Source: Deltaproteobacteria bacterium
GTDB taxonomy: Bacteria; Desulfobacterota; Desulfarculia; JACQYL01
Assembly (NCBI GenBank): GCA_016208165.1
Contig: JACQYL010000115.1
Location: 1 to 64,000 of the forward strand
Length of the DNA stretch: 64,000 nucleotides
Reading direction: 5' to 3'
Shown: positions 63,908 through 64,000 of the stretch, piece by piece
Layout of the letters: each line of letters opens with the position of its first letter
Numbering within the stretch: the first letter of the stretch is position 1
The notes under the pieces: model-generated
Told to the model about the DNA's origin: nothing
The model's input: the letters and a program-made list of their open reading frames with translations, nothing else
Database searches by the model: none
Translations under genes and position numbers: made by a program

Positions 63908-64000
63908 ATGGCGAAAAAAATTCTGGTCGTGGACGACGAGCTGGATATGAGGACGTATGTGACCACGTTGCTGGAAACAAGCGGTTTTCACCCCATCGCG
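63908..64000 (+). CDS. Response regulator receiver domain, 3' end off the window
   Basis: CGGAGGA stands upstream of the ATG at 63908. The visible 31 residues (K-I-L-V-V-D-D-E-L-D-M-R) are the start of a CheY-like receiver with the acidic pair. Output domain beyond the edge. Confidence 0.9.
   Translation, partial: MAKKILVVDDELDMRTYVTTLLETSGFHPIA

Overview
The window reads as chromosome of an anaerobic, GC-rich deltaproteobacterium (Desulfobacterota; sulfate-reducer or syntroph type, genus not determined). Reasons: a Tmc/Hdr-like membrane redox module followed by a long run of two-component genes and a UspA gene, two probable selenocysteine codons, a c-type cytochrome behind a GEMM-I riboswitch, a PEP-CTERM sorting tail and a non-cellulosomal dockerin. 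I saw no rRNA, tRNA, CRISPR array, IS element or phage.

Layout. 0-4 kb: 5-methylthioribose-1-phosphate isomerase (cut by the left edge), a zinc aminopeptidase lipoprotein, a histidine phosphatase and an MTA-type phosphorylase, i.e. methylthioadenosine salvage. 4-11 kb: an orphan cytochrome b6-like protein, a two-part methyltransferase, three exported proteins (one with FG-GAP/VCBS repeats) and the permease of a polysaccharide ABC exporter. 11-14.5 kb: a NarX/NarL-type pair, then a repeat-rich non-coding kilobase ending in a GEMM-I riboswitch with an overlapping terminator. 14.6-26 kb: an exported set made of a di-heme peroxidase-like cytochrome with a C-terminal dockerin (one frameshift), three related cohesin-like proteins (one with a clear PEP-CTERM tail), a parvulin, an FKBP_N-Ig lipoprotein and an Ig-CHRD protein. 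26-34.5 kb: a CSLREA beta-helix protein, the exporter ATPase (17 kb from its permease), two GT2 glycosyltransferases, a GNAT protein, a PIG-L deacetylase and a DUF1573 protein whose first conserved Cys is TGA. 35-43.4 kb: a complete MoxR/Bat operon of eight genes. 43.5-57 kb: housekeeping and membrane genes (nth, SHOCT, M48-TPR protease, tyrosine phosphatase, nitroreductase, TldD/TldE pair, prs, NAGPA-like, CPBP protease, HEAT-repeat protein). 57-64 kb: Tmc-like cytochrome b and HdrD-like iron-sulfur subunit (in-frame TGA at a conserved Cys), a heme-motif sensor kinase broken by an internal deletion, a receiver-kinase hybrid, UspA, and a receiver-domain gene cut by the right edge.

Most noteworthy: (1) two in-frame TGA codons, each at a conserved Cys and each followed by a hairpin with a G-U-U loop at SECIS distance, one in a family (DUF1573) in which I do not recall a selenoprotein; (2) the riboswitch-controlled dockerin cytochrome next to cohesin-like proteins, possibly a second-messenger-controlled extracellular redox assembly. 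Both are inferences from sequence reading; decisive tests are given with each finding.
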